Below, piece by piece: positions 17,203 through 25,989 of a stretch of 64,000 bases of DNA. The translations under genes were made by a program, and so were the position numbers. The stretch's first letter is position 1. Each line of letters opens with the position of its first letter. The notes beneath the pieces are model-generated. The model made no database searches. It was not told the DNA's origin and worked only from the letters and a program-made list of their open reading frames with translations. The DNA comes from Bacteroidales bacterium UBA5219 (GTDB lineage: Bacteria > Bacteroidota > Bacteroidia > Bacteroidales > ML635J-15): assembly GCA_002412425.1 (NCBI GenBank), contig DHVB01000062.1, positions 5,940 through 69,939 on the forward strand, in the 5' to 3' direction.

Positions 17203-18783
17203 TTATTTTTTATATTTAGCTGTAAATTCCTGTGCTACTTTTGTTAAAACCCCTGTAATTTCATCGTTATATTCACCTCTTGCAAGGCTTGCCATTGTAT
17301 CTTTATGATTTAAGTTCAAGTAATCAATATATTCAGCTTCAAATTCGCTAATTTTATTTATTGGTACATCTCTTAACAAGGCATTTGTTCCACAGAAAAT
17401 AATTGCTGCTTGATTTTCTACTTTAATAGGAGAATGTAGTCCTTGTTTTAATATTTCTACATTTTTTCTTCCTTTGTCGATTACTGCAAGAGTAACAGCA
17501 TCAAGGTCGGAACCAAATTTTGAGAAAGCTTCTAACTCTTCGAATTGAGCTTGGTCAATTTTTAATGTTCCTGCAATTTTTTTCATACATTTAATTTGAG
17601 CATTTCCACCAACTCTAGATACAGAAATACCAACATTAATAGCTGGACGAATACCTGCATTAAACAAGTCAGACTCTAAGAAGATTTGTCCGTCTGTAAT
17701 TGAAATAACGTTTGTTGGAATATATGCAGAAATATCACCTGCTTGGGTTTCGATTATTGGAAGAGCAGTAAGCGAACCACCACCTTTTACTTTACCTTTA
17801 AGGCTTTCGGGTAGGTCGTTCATTTTTGCAGCAATTTCATCAGATTGAATAATTTTAGCGGCTCTTTCAAGCAATCTTGAGTGCAAGTAGAAAACGTCAC
17901 CAGGATATGCTTCACGTCCTGGGGGTCTTCTTAGCAACAACGACACTTCACGATATGAAACTGCTTGTTTTGACAAGTCGTCGTAAACAATTAAAGCAGG
18001 ACGTCCTGTGTCGCGGAAATATTCACCAATAGCACAACCAGCGAATGGAGCATAGAACTGCATCGCTGCTGGCTCAGAAGCCGAAGCGGTAACAATAACT
18101 GTATAATCTAAAGCACCTGCTTCTTCTAAAGTTCTTGCGATACTAGCAACTGTAGAACCTTTTTGACCTATTGCTACATAAATACAATATACAGGTTCGC
18201 CTTTATCATAAAAAGATTTTTGATTTATGATAGTATCTATCGCAATTGTACTTTTTCCTGTTTGACGGTCGCCGATAATAAGCTCACGTTGACCACGTCC
18301 GATAGGAATCATAGAGTCTATTGCTTTAATACCTGTTTGCAAAGGTTCGTTTACAGGTTGACGAAAAATAACACCTGGAGCAACTCTTTCAAGAGGCATT
18401 TCGTATAATTCGCCACCTATAGGACCTTTACCGTCCAATGGTTCTCCGATAGTATTAACAACTCTACCTAGCATTTCTTCACCCACCATAATTGAAGCAA
18501 TACGTCTTAATCTTTTAACAGTAGTACCTTCTTTTATATCTGTACTATGACCCAAAAGCACAGCTCCAACATTATCTTCTTCAAGATTTAATACTATACC
18601 TTTAACTCCATTTTCAAATTCTATTAATTCATTTGCTTGAACATTATCCAAGCCATGAATACGAGCAATACCGTCTCCAATTTGTAAAACAGTTCCAACT
18701 TCTTCAAGGTTTGTTTTTAAACTTAAACCTTCTAATTGTTGTTTTAAAATTTGTGATACTTCTGATGGTTTAATGTCTGCCAT
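17203..18783 (-). CDS. atpA: F-type ATP synthase alpha subunit
   Basis: The 526-residue nucleotide-binding subunit of F1 has the P-loop GDRQTGKS, the region PGREAYPGDVFYLHSRLLER with the conserved arginines, and ISVSRVGGNAQ with the arginine finger. Length is typical. It lies in the order atpH-atpA-atpG as in most bacteria, 29 nt after atpH. Confidence 0.98.
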   Translation of the reverse strand: MADIKPSEVSQILKQQLEGLSLKTNLEEVGTVLQIGDGIARIHGLDNVQANELIEFENGVKGIVLNLEEDNVGAVLLGHSTDIKEGTTVKRLRRIASIMVGEEMLGRVVNTIGEPLDGKGPIGGELYEMPLERVAPGVIFRQPVNEPLQTGIKAIDSMIPIGRGQRELIIGDRQTGKSTIAIDTIINQKSFYDKGEPVYCIYVAIGQKGSTVASIARTLEEAGALDYTVIVTASASEPAAMQFYAPFAGCAIGEYFRDTGRPALIVYDDLSKQAVSYREVSLLLRRPPGREAYPGDVFYLHSRLLERAAKIIQSDEIAAKMNDLPESLKGKVKGGGSLTALPIIETQAGDISAYIPTNVISITDGQIFLESDLFNAGIRPAINVGISVSRVGGNAQIKCMKKIAGTLKIDQAQFEELEAFSKFGSDLDAVTLAVIDKGRKNVEILKQGLHSPIKVENQAAIIFCGTNALLRDVPINKISEFEAEYIDYLNLNHKDTMASLARGEYNDEITGVLTKVAQEFTAKYKK

Positions 18784-18812
18784 AACTGCTATATTATTTT
18801 TTTAATTTTTAA

Positions 18813-19355
18813 TTATTTTTCTATTCTTAACTCTGATTTAATATTTCTTAATTGAGTTTCAACACTCATATCTAATAATAAATTGTCAATTCTTACAACT
18901 ACGCCCCCGATTATTTCAGGTTTAACATTAGTTACAATTTCTACATCGCAATTTAATTTTTCTTCAACATTATTAGCAAATTGCTGAGAAATAGATTTGT
19001 CAATGTCTATAGCTGTTGTTAACACAACTTCTTTTATGTTTTTATGTTCTCTGTAAAAAGATGAAAAATCACGAATAATATCAGATATGTAAGCTTCTCT
19101 TTTGTTTTCTATTAACATGAGTAAAAACCTCATGCTTAATTCGTTAATAGAATTTGAAAACACATTTTTCAACACATCTTTTTTATCCTTAGATTTTACT
19201 ACAGGACTTGTAAAAACGCTATAAAAGTTTTCATTTGCTTTAATGCTTGTTTTAATTAATTGAAAATCTTCATAAATTTTATCAAGAAGATTTTTCTCTT
19301 TTGCTGATTCAAAAATTGCTTTCGAATACCTTACCGATATTTTACTTTGATTCAT
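18813..19355 (-). CDS. atpH: F-type ATP synthase delta subunit
   Basis: The 180-residue peripheral-stalk subunit holds the alpha3beta3 head against rotation. It begins ISVRYSKAIFESAKE, the usual start of the OSCP/delta family, and ends with VKPEIIGGVVVRIDNLLLD, the conserved C-terminal motif. It is separated from atpF by 2 nt. Confidence 0.95.
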   Translation of the reverse strand: MNQSKISVRYSKAIFESAKEKNLLDKIYEDFQLIKTSIKANENFYSVFTSPVVKSKDKKDVLKNVFSNSINELSMRFLLMLIENKREAYISDIIRDFSSFYREHKNIKEVVLTTAIDIDKSISQQFANNVEEKLNCDVEIVTNVKPEIIGGVVVRIDNLLLDMSVETQLRNIKSELRIEK

Positions 19356-19357
19356 AA

Positions 19358-19852
19358 TTAATTAAACTTTACATCTTTTAAAATGTCATCTACCAAAACT
19401 TGATTGTCTTTTTTGTCTTTTACTTCTCGTCTGATAACTTTTTCGGCGACTAAAATTGACAAATCTAAGACTTGGTTTCTGATTTCTTCAACAGCAGCAG
19501 CTTTTTGTGCAGCGATTTCCATTGAAGCATTTTTCTTTAGTTTTTCAACTTCTTTTCCTGCTTCTTGCTTAGCTTCTGCAACGATTTGTTCTTTTAATTC
19601 TCTAGCTTCTTTAAGAATATTGTCTCTTTCTATTCTTGCCTCAATCATAATTTGTTCGTTGCCAGCTTTTAGCTGTTTCATTTCTTCGCGAGCTTTTTCT
19701 GCCATATTCAAAGCGTCTTCAATACTTTGATTTCTGTTGTTAATCATCTTGTTGATAGGTTTCCATGCTACTTTTCCAAGGATAAGTAATAATATTATGA
19801 AAATTATACTTGTCCAAAAAATTAAACCTACACCGGGCATTATAAGATCCAT
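19358..19852 (-). CDS. atpF: F-type ATP synthase b subunit
   Basis: The 164-residue protein has one N-terminal membrane helix (GLIFWTSIIFIILLLILGKVAW) followed by a long charged coiled coil rich in Ala, Glu and Lys. It forms the peripheral stalk linking the a subunit to the delta subunit. The KPINKMINNRNQSIEDAL segment after the helix is typical of the family. Confidence 0.96.
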   Translation of the reverse strand: MDLIMPGVGLIFWTSIIFIILLLILGKVAWKPINKMINNRNQSIEDALNMAEKAREEMKQLKAGNEQIMIEARIERDNILKEARELKEQIVAEAKQEAGKEVEKLKKNASMEIAAQKAAAVEEIRNQVLDLSILVAEKVIRREVKDKKDNQVLVDDILKDVKFN

Positions 19853-19941
19853 ACTGCAATTATTTTATATTATTTTTTTATAAATTACTTTTAAAAAACA
19901 TTTCCCGTAGCCAATCGCTAGTCGGGAAATGTAAAATTGTT

Positions 19942-20142
19942 TTACTGTAACAAAGCAACTACAACGCCAAATAATGCCACACCCTCGATAAGAGCGCATG
20001 AAATAATCATTGAAGTTTGGATGTTACCTGCAGCTTCAGGTTGTCTTGCTATTGCGTCCATTGCTGCGTGTCCAATTTTTCCAATACCATAGCCTGCACC
20101 AATTACTGCTAGTGCAGCGCCGATTGCTGGAAGTCCTACCAT
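19942..20142 (-). CDS. atpE: F-type ATP synthase c subunit
   Basis: This 66-residue two-helix proteolipid forms the rotor ring. The conserved loop ARQPEAAGNI lies between the helices, and the ion-carrying carboxylate is Glu53 in ALIEGVALFG. The residues that define sodium-binding rings (a Gln in helix 1, Ser-Thr after the Glu) are not present, so I infer proton coupling. The protein is at the short end of the family because the N-terminal helix starts abruptly at MVGLPAIG. Confidence 0.96.
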   Translation of the reverse strand: MVGLPAIGAALAVIGAGYGIGKIGHAAMDAIARQPEAAGNIQTSMIISCALIEGVALFGVVVALLQ

Positions 20143-20178
20143 AATTTTAAATTATTTAAGTTAAACATAAAAAAAATT

Positions 20179-21261
20179 CTAATGTTCTGGTTCTGCTACT
20201 GCTATGCCTATAAACAAAGCAGAAAGCATTGTAAATACGTATGCCTGTAAAAATGCAACCAGCAACTCTAAAACGTCCATAAAAAGTACGAATAAGAAAG
20301 TTACTGGAGCTATTGCTAATGATTTAAAAACAAATATTAAACCCACTAAGCTCAAAATGATAATATGTCCTGCAGTTATATTTGCAAAAAGACGAATGGT
20401 TAAAGCCACTGGCTTAACAAACATTCCCATAATTTCAACTACTGTTAAAATTGGACGAACAAAAACTGGCACACCAGGCATCCACAAATTATGTTGCCAA
20501 TAATGTTTGTTTCCATTCAAGTTTATCATTAAAAAGGTAAACGTTGCTAAAGTCATTGTAACAGCGATATTACCTGTTACATTTGCCCCACCTGGGAAAA
20601 ATGGAATTATACCAAATAAATTATTAAATAAAATAAAGAAAAAGACTGTTAGCAAAAACGGTAAAAACTTATCTGTTTTCTTGCCTAAGTTTGGATAAAC
20701 GATATCATTTTTCACAAACAGTATCAATGGCTCCATAAGGGCTTGCAAACCTTTTGGTCTTCCAGGACGTTTTTCGTATGCTTTTGCTACAGATATAAAT
20801 ATCCATAATATAACAATGGAAACTATAATCATTGCACAAACATTTTTAGTAATAGAAATATCTAAAGGTGTTGCATTCATTATTTTTTCTTCGCCATCTT
20901 GAATTTCGGTTGTCAATCCTCCATTTTCATCAGCTAAATAAATTTTATCGTGGTGAAGTATATATTTATTTGTTCCTCTATCCACAACTTTATTGCCATG
21001 TTCAAATTTAGAAGACATAAAAACATCTAATTTCCCATTTGCATACACAATTATTGGTAAAGGAATAGAAACAATTTTTTCGCTTCCATCAGATTTTTTA
21101 TAATCTAGAATATGCCATTCGTGAGAGTCTTTCAAATGGTGCATTATCATTCCTTTAATATCAAAAGCCTCATCTGCATCTGCTTGTTTTGCGTCTGATG
21201 CAAAAGCTTGTATTGACAACAAACTTGCAAAAATTACACTTATAAATAATACTCGTCTCAT
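20179..21261 (-). CDS. atpB: F-type ATP synthase a subunit
   Basis: The ATG at 21261 gives 360 residues; an in-frame TTG nine bases upstream is less likely. A signal-like N-terminus (MRRVLFISVIFASLL) and a long polar N-terminal domain of about 120 residues precede the membrane core, an extension typical of Bacteroidota. The core shows the essential arginine in VALTIRLFANITAGHI and the C-terminal FTMLSALFIGIAVAE. It forms the stationary ion channel facing the c-ring. Confidence 0.96.
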   Translation of the reverse strand: MRRVLFISVIFASLLSIQAFASDAKQADADEAFDIKGMIMHHLKDSHEWHILDYKKSDGSEKIVSIPLPIIVYANGKLDVFMSSKFEHGNKVVDRGTNKYILHHDKIYLADENGGLTTEIQDGEEKIMNATPLDISITKNVCAMIIVSIVILWIFISVAKAYEKRPGRPKGLQALMEPLILFVKNDIVYPNLGKKTDKFLPFLLTVFFFILFNNLFGIIPFFPGGANVTGNIAVTMTLATFTFLMINLNGNKHYWQHNLWMPGVPVFVRPILTVVEIMGMFVKPVALTIRLFANITAGHIIILSLVGLIFVFKSLAIAPVTFLFVLFMDVLELLVAFLQAYVFTMLSALFIGIAVAEPEH

Positions 21262-21346
21262 TACAATCAAAAAAGTTTTTTAATGTAGCATACAAATTTA
21301 CAACTTCAATTTTAATATCCTAATATTATTTGTCATTTTTTTTCAA

Positions 21347-21736
21347 TTAACTATTTTTGGTTATTTTTATCAAACAAAACAGCTCAATTATTAGATAAAC
21401 GAAATAAAATATAAAAAACTGTATTACAAATTCTTTTTTAAAAACACTATTATTTATAAAAAGTGGTAGCAAAAACAAGAGAGAAAAAATAATTTTTCCC
21501 AATATGGTAAACATATATACATTTGTTATATTTTTTCTTCTATTTTTTCTCAATATTAAACTTATAATAAGAATAGAAAAAAAACTTAACACAAATAAAA
21601 AAGGGTTTATCCAAAGTACATTAGGAGCATAAAAATATCTTCTAAAATAAAACAATAAAAAATAATGTACTGCAAAAATTAATATTGCTACAAAGCTAAA
21701 GTTTATAAAAAGTTTAAATTGTTCTTTACTTGTCAT
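21347..21736 (-). CDS. Small four-helix membrane protein of the atp operon (DUF6168-like)
   Basis: The 129-residue protein has four predicted membrane helices and almost no polar domain, ending IIELFCLIKITKNS. Its place between the AtpZ/AtpI-like gene and atpB matches the DUF6168 protein found there in many Bacteroidota. Its start overlaps the end of the upstream gene by 11 nt. Its role in ATP synthase assembly is an inference from position only. Confidence 0.65.
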   Translation of the reverse strand: MTSKEQFKLFINFSFVAILIFAVHYFLLFYFRRYFYAPNVLWINPFLFVLSFFSILIISLILRKNRRKNITNVYMFTILGKIIFSLLFLLPLFINNSVFKKEFVIQFFIFYFVYLIIELFCLIKITKNS

Positions 21737-21980
21737 TCAACACTCTTTTTATAACAAGATACAAGGATCCAAAAATTGAAAAAAGAGACAAACCGATAGT
21801 GAATCCAGGAGTAGAATTGTCGAAATGTTTATCTAAAGCAACTCCTGCCCATGTTCCTAAACCAATCATAATAGCCATTTCAAAAGCTAAGGTAGAGTAT
21901 TTTATAAACTTATCTAAGCTTTCTTTTCCTGTTTTTTTTTTATTTTTATCTTCGTTATTGTTGTCTTTATTATTTTCCAA
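21726..21980 (-). CDS. AtpZ/AtpI family membrane protein
   Basis: I place the start at the TTG at 21980, directly after the bactofilin stop, giving 84 residues beginning MENNKDNNNEDKNKKK. A longer frame to 22079 would run far into the bactofilin gene. After the Lys/Asn-rich head come two membrane helices with AFEMAIMIGLGTWAGVALD and GSLYLVIKRVL, the AtpZ/AtpI pattern. These proteins help assemble the c-ring or move divalent ions for it. The TTG start and tight spacing suggest translational coupling. Confidence 0.75.
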   Translation of the reverse strand: MENNKDNNNEDKNKKKTGKESLDKFIKYSTLAFEMAIMIGLGTWAGVALDKHFDNSTPGFTIGLSLFSIFGSLYLVIKRVLNDK

Positions 21981-21981
21981 T

Positions 21982-22347
21982 TTATATATTTTCTTTATCT
22001 TGGATATTTGTACACATATTACAAGTTCCTGTAAAAACAGCTCCTGGCTCAATAGAAATTTTTGTAGTTTGAATATCACCTATTATTTGTGCTGTAGATT
22101 TCAAAGCCAAAATATCTTCAACGCTAATCTTTCCTTCTATAAGTCCGGAAATTTCGCTTGTTGCACAAATAATTTCTCCTTTTATTTTACCAGTTTCTCC
22201 TAGAACAAGTTTAGCTTTAGTTTCTACATTTCCTTCTAAACTACCATCAATTCTAATATCTCCATTTGAAACAATATTTCCAATTATGGAAGTTCCATTA
22301 CTAATAATATTAAGATTTTTTAAATCTTCGTCGTGATTTTTTGCCAT
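21982..22347 (-). CDS. Bactofilin (polymer-forming cytoskeletal protein)
   Basis: The 121-residue protein shows the bactofilin beta-helix pattern with regularly spaced Gly and Ile: TSIIGNIVSNGDIRIDGSLE, then GKIKGEI, SGLIEGKI and AQIIGDI. Bactofilins form filaments that scaffold envelope processes. It is the first gene of the atp operon here, an arrangement I recall from other Bacteroidota. A Cys-containing tail (CNMCTNI) is unusual for the family. Confidence 0.88.
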   Translation of the reverse strand: MAKNHDEDLKNLNIISNGTSIIGNIVSNGDIRIDGSLEGNVETKAKLVLGETGKIKGEIICATSEISGLIEGKISVEDILALKSTAQIIGDIQTTKISIEPGAVFTGTCNMCTNIQDKENI

Positions 22348-22370
22348 AATATTGTTTTGTTTTTCTTAGG

Positions 22371-22378
22371 CAAATATA
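22371..22378 (-). promoter_or_regulatory. Bacteroidota -7 box for the bactofilin-atp operon
   Basis: CAAATATA on the plus strand reads TATATTTG on the minus strand, an exact TAnnTTTG match 23 nt upstream of the bactofilin ATG. No clear -33 element is found at the usual spacing. Confidence 0.5.
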
Positions 22379-22516
22379 AAAACATTGTTTACAAAATGAA
22401 AAAAATATTAAGTATTTTTTAATGCTATTGTATAAAAATACCTAACGAATACTTATTTTCAGCGTTTCAGCCCCATACCGAACAATTACGCCCTGCCCAT
22501 AAGTGCACCCCAGTTA

Positions 22517-22597
22517 AAAGTTAAAAGCGGTTTTCTGTTTGGCATTTCTTTACAAACTTTTTACTTTATAAATTTTTAACTGAGTTTATTGTGTTGC
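22517..22597 (+). repeat. Dispersed intergenic repeat, copy 2
   Basis: It is a near copy of 9306-9387, running from AAAGTTAAAAGCGG to TTTATTGTGTTGC. Both copies lie in gene-free DNA. Confidence 0.6.
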
Positions 22598-22707
22598 CCT
22601 ACGGGCAAGGCTTTCGAGGGTTTAAATACCGCAGGCTACGCCTACGGTTAATCACATGTTGTCCTACGGACAAACCCTTGATAGTCTTATATTGTCCTTC
22701 GGACAAT
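22594..22707 (+). repeat. Cluster of four short hairpins with TACG or TTCG loops
   Basis: The hairpins are TTGCCCTACGGGCAA (22594-22608), ACCGCAGGCTACGCCTACGGT (22628-22648, only its arms ACCG/CGGT and AGGC/GCCT pair), TTGTCCTACGGACAA (22659-22673) and ATTGTCCTTCGGACAAT (22691-22707). Three share the TTGYCC stem. They look like short extragenic palindromes and would form very stable RNA tetraloops if transcribed. Confidence 0.7.
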
Positions 22708-23097
22708 TAAATGAGTTAGCGTGTGGTTCAAAAAAAACGAAAAACAGGCGATACTATTATGTAAAATATCTAATGAATTATCAAGCTCAAACAAATTTTT
22801 ATTCATCTTTCTAAAACTTATACAATTAATTAATGGTTTTTTTCTTTAACAATTATATTTGTCTTAAACCTTATTTTGACACATAACTCAACTTATTAAA
22901 TAAGATAGACAAAAATTGTTAATAAAAATATTTCACAAAATTTGCTCAAAACAATTAATTTTTGCTTGCTTATCGACAAATAAAAAAGTTTAAACTTTAG
23001 AAAAAAAGTTTTTTTACAAAACCAATTTTTCTACACATATTGCTATTAGAGGCAAACGGAGTTGTTGTAGATTTATTTTTTATTTATTAAAAAATTC

Positions 23098-23126
23098 TTG
23101 TTTAAATAAAAAAAATACTATTTTTG
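23098..23126 (+). promoter_or_regulatory. Promoter of the rplM-rpsI operon
   Basis: TTG at 23098-23100 and TATTTTTG at 23119-23126 are separated by 18 bases, close to the Bacteroidota consensus. Transcription would start near 23132, leaving a leader of about 60 nt before the GTG start. Confidence 0.65.
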
Positions 23127-23190
23127 CAGTCCGTTTGGTCATCCAGCCTAATGTAAAAAATAATTTATTATTATTTAAAATTTTAAAATT

Positions 23191-23646
23191 GTGAAAACAT
23201 TGAAGTACAGAACATTATCAGCTAACAAAGAAACTGTAAATAAACAGTGGTTTGTTGTTGATGCAGATGGTGAAATTTTAGGGCGTTTAGCGTCTAAAGT
23301 GGCTTTCGTTCTTCGTGGCAAACATAAAACAGATTTTACTCCTCATGTTGATTGTGGAGATAATGTTATTGTTATTAATGCTGAGAAAATTGCAGTTACT
23401 GGCAACAAGTTAGTTGACAAAACTTATATTAGACATTCTGGTTATCCAGGTGGTCAAAAGCAAACCACATTAGAAGAAATGATGGAAAAACAGCCAGGCA
23501 GAGCAGTTGAAAAAGCAATAAAAGGAATGTTGCCTAAAAACGCTTTAGGTCGCCAATTATTTAGAAATTTATATGTTTATGTTGGTCCTGAGCACAAACA
23601 CGAAGCTCAAAAGCCAACTAAATTGGATTTAAATACAATTAAATAG
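23191..23646 (+). CDS. rplM: 50S ribosomal protein L13
   Basis: The 151-residue protein starts at GTG. Family features include WFVVDADGEILGRLASKVA, GDNVIVINAEKIAVTG and HSGYPGGQK. It is an early-assembly protein of the large subunit. It is followed 4 nt later by rpsI, the usual pair. Confidence 0.97.
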   Translation: MKTLKYRTLSANKETVNKQWFVVDADGEILGRLASKVAFVLRGKHKTDFTPHVDCGDNVIVINAEKIAVTGNKLVDKTYIRHSGYPGGQKQTTLEEMMEKQPGRAVEKAIKGMLPKNALGRQLFRNLYVYVGPEHKHEAQKPTKLDLNTIK

Positions 23647-23650
23647 TATT

Positions 23651-24037
23651 ATGGAAGTTTTAAATGCAATAGGACGTAGAAAAGCCGCTATAGCAAGAGT
23701 ATATCTAAGAAGCGGAAAAGGAAATATTACAATTAACAACAGAAAACTTGAGGATTATTTCACGCTAACTCAACATCAATATATCGTAAAACAACCTTTT
23801 GCAACATTAGGTAAATTAGAAGAATTTGATGTTAAAGCGAATTTAGAAGGTGGTGGAATTAAAGGACAAGCCGAAGCTTTGCGTTTAGGCATAGCAAGAG
23901 CACTGCTTAAAGTAGATCCTGAATTCCGTGCTAGCTTAAAAGCTCAAGGTTTTCTTACTAGAGATCCAAGAATTGTTGAAAGGAAAAAACCTGGACAACC
24001 TGGTGCTCGTAAGAAATTTCAATTTAGTAAACGTTAA
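23651..24037 (+). CDS. rpsI: 30S ribosomal protein S9
   Basis: The 128-residue protein has the family start NAIGRRKAAIARVYLRSGKG and the conserved C-terminal KKFQFSKR, whose terminal Arg reaches the P-site tRNA. It directly follows rplM. Confidence 0.97.
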   Translation: MEVLNAIGRRKAAIARVYLRSGKGNITINNRKLEDYFTLTQHQYIVKQPFATLGKLEEFDVKANLEGGGIKGQAEALRLGIARALLKVDPEFRASLKAQGFLTRDPRIVERKKPGQPGARKKFQFSKR

Positions 24038-24151
24038 TATTTTTAGTGAGTGTAAACAAAGTTTAGTATCTAAATTATGGGGACAGTTTTTGTTGTTCAA
24101 GATTCTACCTCATAATTGTTACTACAGAATGTAAACTTAAATTTAAAAAAA

Positions 24152-25045
24152 ATGCCAAAAGTAACATTTGAAGAATTACTTGACGCTGGTGTACATTTCG
24201 GACACCTAAAGCGTAAATGGAATCCTGCTATGGCTCCTTATATTTTTATGGAGCGTAACGGTATTCACATTATCGACCTACACAAAACTGCAGTGAAAAT
24301 TGAAGAAGCTGCTAATGCAATGAAAAACATTGCTAAATCTGGTCGTAAAATTTTATTTGTAGCAACAAAAAAACAAGCAAAAGACATTGTTGCTGAAGAA
24401 GTTAAAAAAATAGACATGCCTTACGTTACCGAACGTTGGCCCGGTGGTATGCTAACAAACTTCCCAACTATTCGTAAAGCTGTGAAAAAAATGTCTTCTA
24501 TTGACAAAATGCACACTGACGGAACATTTAACACCTTGTCAAAACGTGAAAAACTCCAAATTACTCGTCAAAGAGCAAAATTGGAAAAAAACTTAGGTTC
24601 AATCGCTGATTTGTCAAGACTTCCTGCTGCACTTTTTGTTGTTGACATGATGAAAGAAAAAATAGCTATTAACGAGGCTGCAAAATTAAACATCCCTGTT
24701 TTTGCTATGGTTGACACTAATAGCGATCCTAGAGTGGTTGATTTTCCTATTCCAGCAAACGACGATGCATCAAAATCAATACAGCTTATCGTAAGAATCA
24801 TGACTGAAGCAATTCAAGAAGGTTTAAACGAAAGAATGGTTGAAAAAGAAAATACTGCAAAACCTATTAAGGATAGCGATGATGAAGAAGAAGTTGTTGC
24901 TAAAAAAAGACCTGCTCGCAAAACTAGAGCAAGAAAAGAAAGCATAAAGCCTAAAGCAGAAGAAAAAGAAGAAACCGAAAGTAAAGAAGAGACAACTAAA
25001 AAAAGTGAAAGCATAGACGCTGAAGCTAAAGAAGAAAATAACTAA
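24152..25045 (+). CDS. rpsB: 30S ribosomal protein S2
   Basis: The start is the ATG at 24152 (MPKVTFEELLDAGVHFGH), where family homology begins; the frame open 36 nt upstream has no such match. The core matches S2 (GRKILFVATKKQAK, RWPGGMLTNF). After the core, residues from about 230 on form a charged tail of Lys, Glu, Arg and Ser with no fixed structure expected. It is paired with tsf, 17 nt downstream. Confidence 0.96.
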   Translation: MPKVTFEELLDAGVHFGHLKRKWNPAMAPYIFMERNGIHIIDLHKTAVKIEEAANAMKNIAKSGRKILFVATKKQAKDIVAEEVKKIDMPYVTERWPGGMLTNFPTIRKAVKKMSSIDKMHTDGTFNTLSKREKLQITRQRAKLEKNLGSIADLSRLPAALFVVDMMKEKIAINEAAKLNIPVFAMVDTNSDPRVVDFPIPANDDASKSIQLIVRIMTEAIQEGLNERMVEKENTAKPIKDSDDEEEVVAKKRPARKTRARKESIKPKAEEKEETESKEETTKKSESIDAEAKEENN

Positions 25046-25062
25046 TTTTAAAATTTGATAAA

Positions 25063-25890
25063 ATGGCAAATATAACAGCTGCTGATGTAAGCAAATTAAG
25101 ACAAATGACTGGTGCAGGCATGATGGACTGCAAAAAAGCCTTAGTTGAAGCTAATGGTGATTTTGAAAGAGCAAAAGAACTAATTCGCGAAAGAGGATTA
25201 GCTATTGCTAACAAAAGAGCCGACAGAGAAGCTTCTGAAGGTGTTGTACTAACAAAACTTACTAAAAACAATACTGTAGGAGTAATGGTTGCACTTAGTT
25301 GTGAAACCGATTTTGTTGCAAAAAACGTAGATTTTATTGCTATGGCTAAAACAATTTTAGATTTTGCAGCAGACAATTTATTCGAAAATATAGACCAACT
25401 TAAAGAAGCAAAAATCAACAACCAAAGTGTTGCTGATATGATTACTGAAAGAAGTGGTGTTACTGGCGAAAAAATGGAGTTGGCTTATTACGAAAAAATT
25501 GAAGCTCCTCTTGTTTGTGCATACGAACATATGGGAAATAAATTAGCAACTTTAGTAGGATTAAACAAAGCTGTTGACAAACAAATAGGCGTTAACATTG
25601 CTATGCAAATTGCAGCAATGAACCCAGTTGCTATTGATAAAGATTCTGTATGCCAAAAAGTTATTGATAAAGAATTAGAAGTTGGACGCGAACAAGCTCG
25701 CAACGAAGGTAAAGCAGAAGAACTTCTTGACAAAATTGCTCAAGGTAAACTTCAAAAATTCTTTAAAGAAAATACTTTGCTAAATCAAGAATATGTTCAA
25801 GAATCAAAAACATCAGTAAGAGAATATCTACAAAAACAAGATAAAGACCTTACAGTAACTGTTTTTAAAAGATTTGGATTGGCAAATTAA
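25063..25890 (+). CDS. tsf: Translation elongation factor Ts
   Basis: The 275-residue nucleotide exchange factor for EF-Tu has the N-terminal UBA-like LRQMTGAGMMDCKKALVEAN and the motif SCETDFVAKN used to contact EF-Tu. It ends just before a strong terminator, closing the rpsB-tsf unit. Confidence 0.97.
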   Translation: MANITAADVSKLRQMTGAGMMDCKKALVEANGDFERAKELIRERGLAIANKRADREASEGVVLTKLTKNNTVGVMVALSCETDFVAKNVDFIAMAKTILDFAADNLFENIDQLKEAKINNQSVADMITERSGVTGEKMELAYYEKIEAPLVCAYEHMGNKLATLVGLNKAVDKQIGVNIAMQIAAMNPVAIDKDSVCQKVIDKELEVGREQARNEGKAEELLDKIAQGKLQKFFKENTLLNQEYVQESKTSVREYLQKQDKDLTVTVFKRFGLAN

Positions 25891-25913
25891 AAATTAATAT
25901 TTTGTTTAATGTT

Positions 25914-25949
25914 AAAAAAAGTCTCGGCATTTTGTTCGAGACTTTTTTT
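25914..25949 (+). terminator. Rho-independent terminator after tsf
   Basis: A-run plus GTCTCG (25914-25926) pairs with CGAGAC plus T-run (25937-25949) around a 10-nt loop. The stem is perfect and followed by seven T. It shows that the frame open upstream of miaB is not coding. Confidence 0.9.
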
Positions 25950-25981
25950 ATTTAATAATTTATTAGCTTCAATATGTTTAT

Positions 25982-25989
25982 TATTTTTG
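25982..25989 (+). promoter_or_regulatory. Bacteroidota -7 box for miaB
   Basis: TATTTTTG is an exact TAnnTTTG match, 19 nt upstream of the ATG at 26008 and downstream of the tsf terminator. Confidence 0.55.

Larger units (their letters stand above)
22348..23190. other. Gene-free stretch of 843 bases with repeats and hairpins
   Basis: No open frame with coding character was found. The stretch holds a minus-strand -7 box for the atp operon (22371-22378), the second copy of the dispersed repeat (22517-22597), four short stable hairpins (22594-22707) and the rplM promoter (23098-23126). The rest is AT-rich spacer. An unannotated small RNA cannot be excluded in the hairpin region. Confidence 0.6.

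Noticed and set aside
21981..22079. N-terminal extension of the AtpZ/AtpI-like protein
   Set aside because: It would overlap the bactofilin gene by 98 bases in another frame; the TTG at 21980 fits the junction.
22437..22725. A fifth attC site around ACCTAAC and GAGTTAGCG
   Set aside because: The two cores are about 280 nt apart, do not complement each other and lack matching arms.
24116..24151. N-terminal extension of ribosomal protein S2
   Set aside because: Family homology begins at MPKVTFEELLDAG from 24152.
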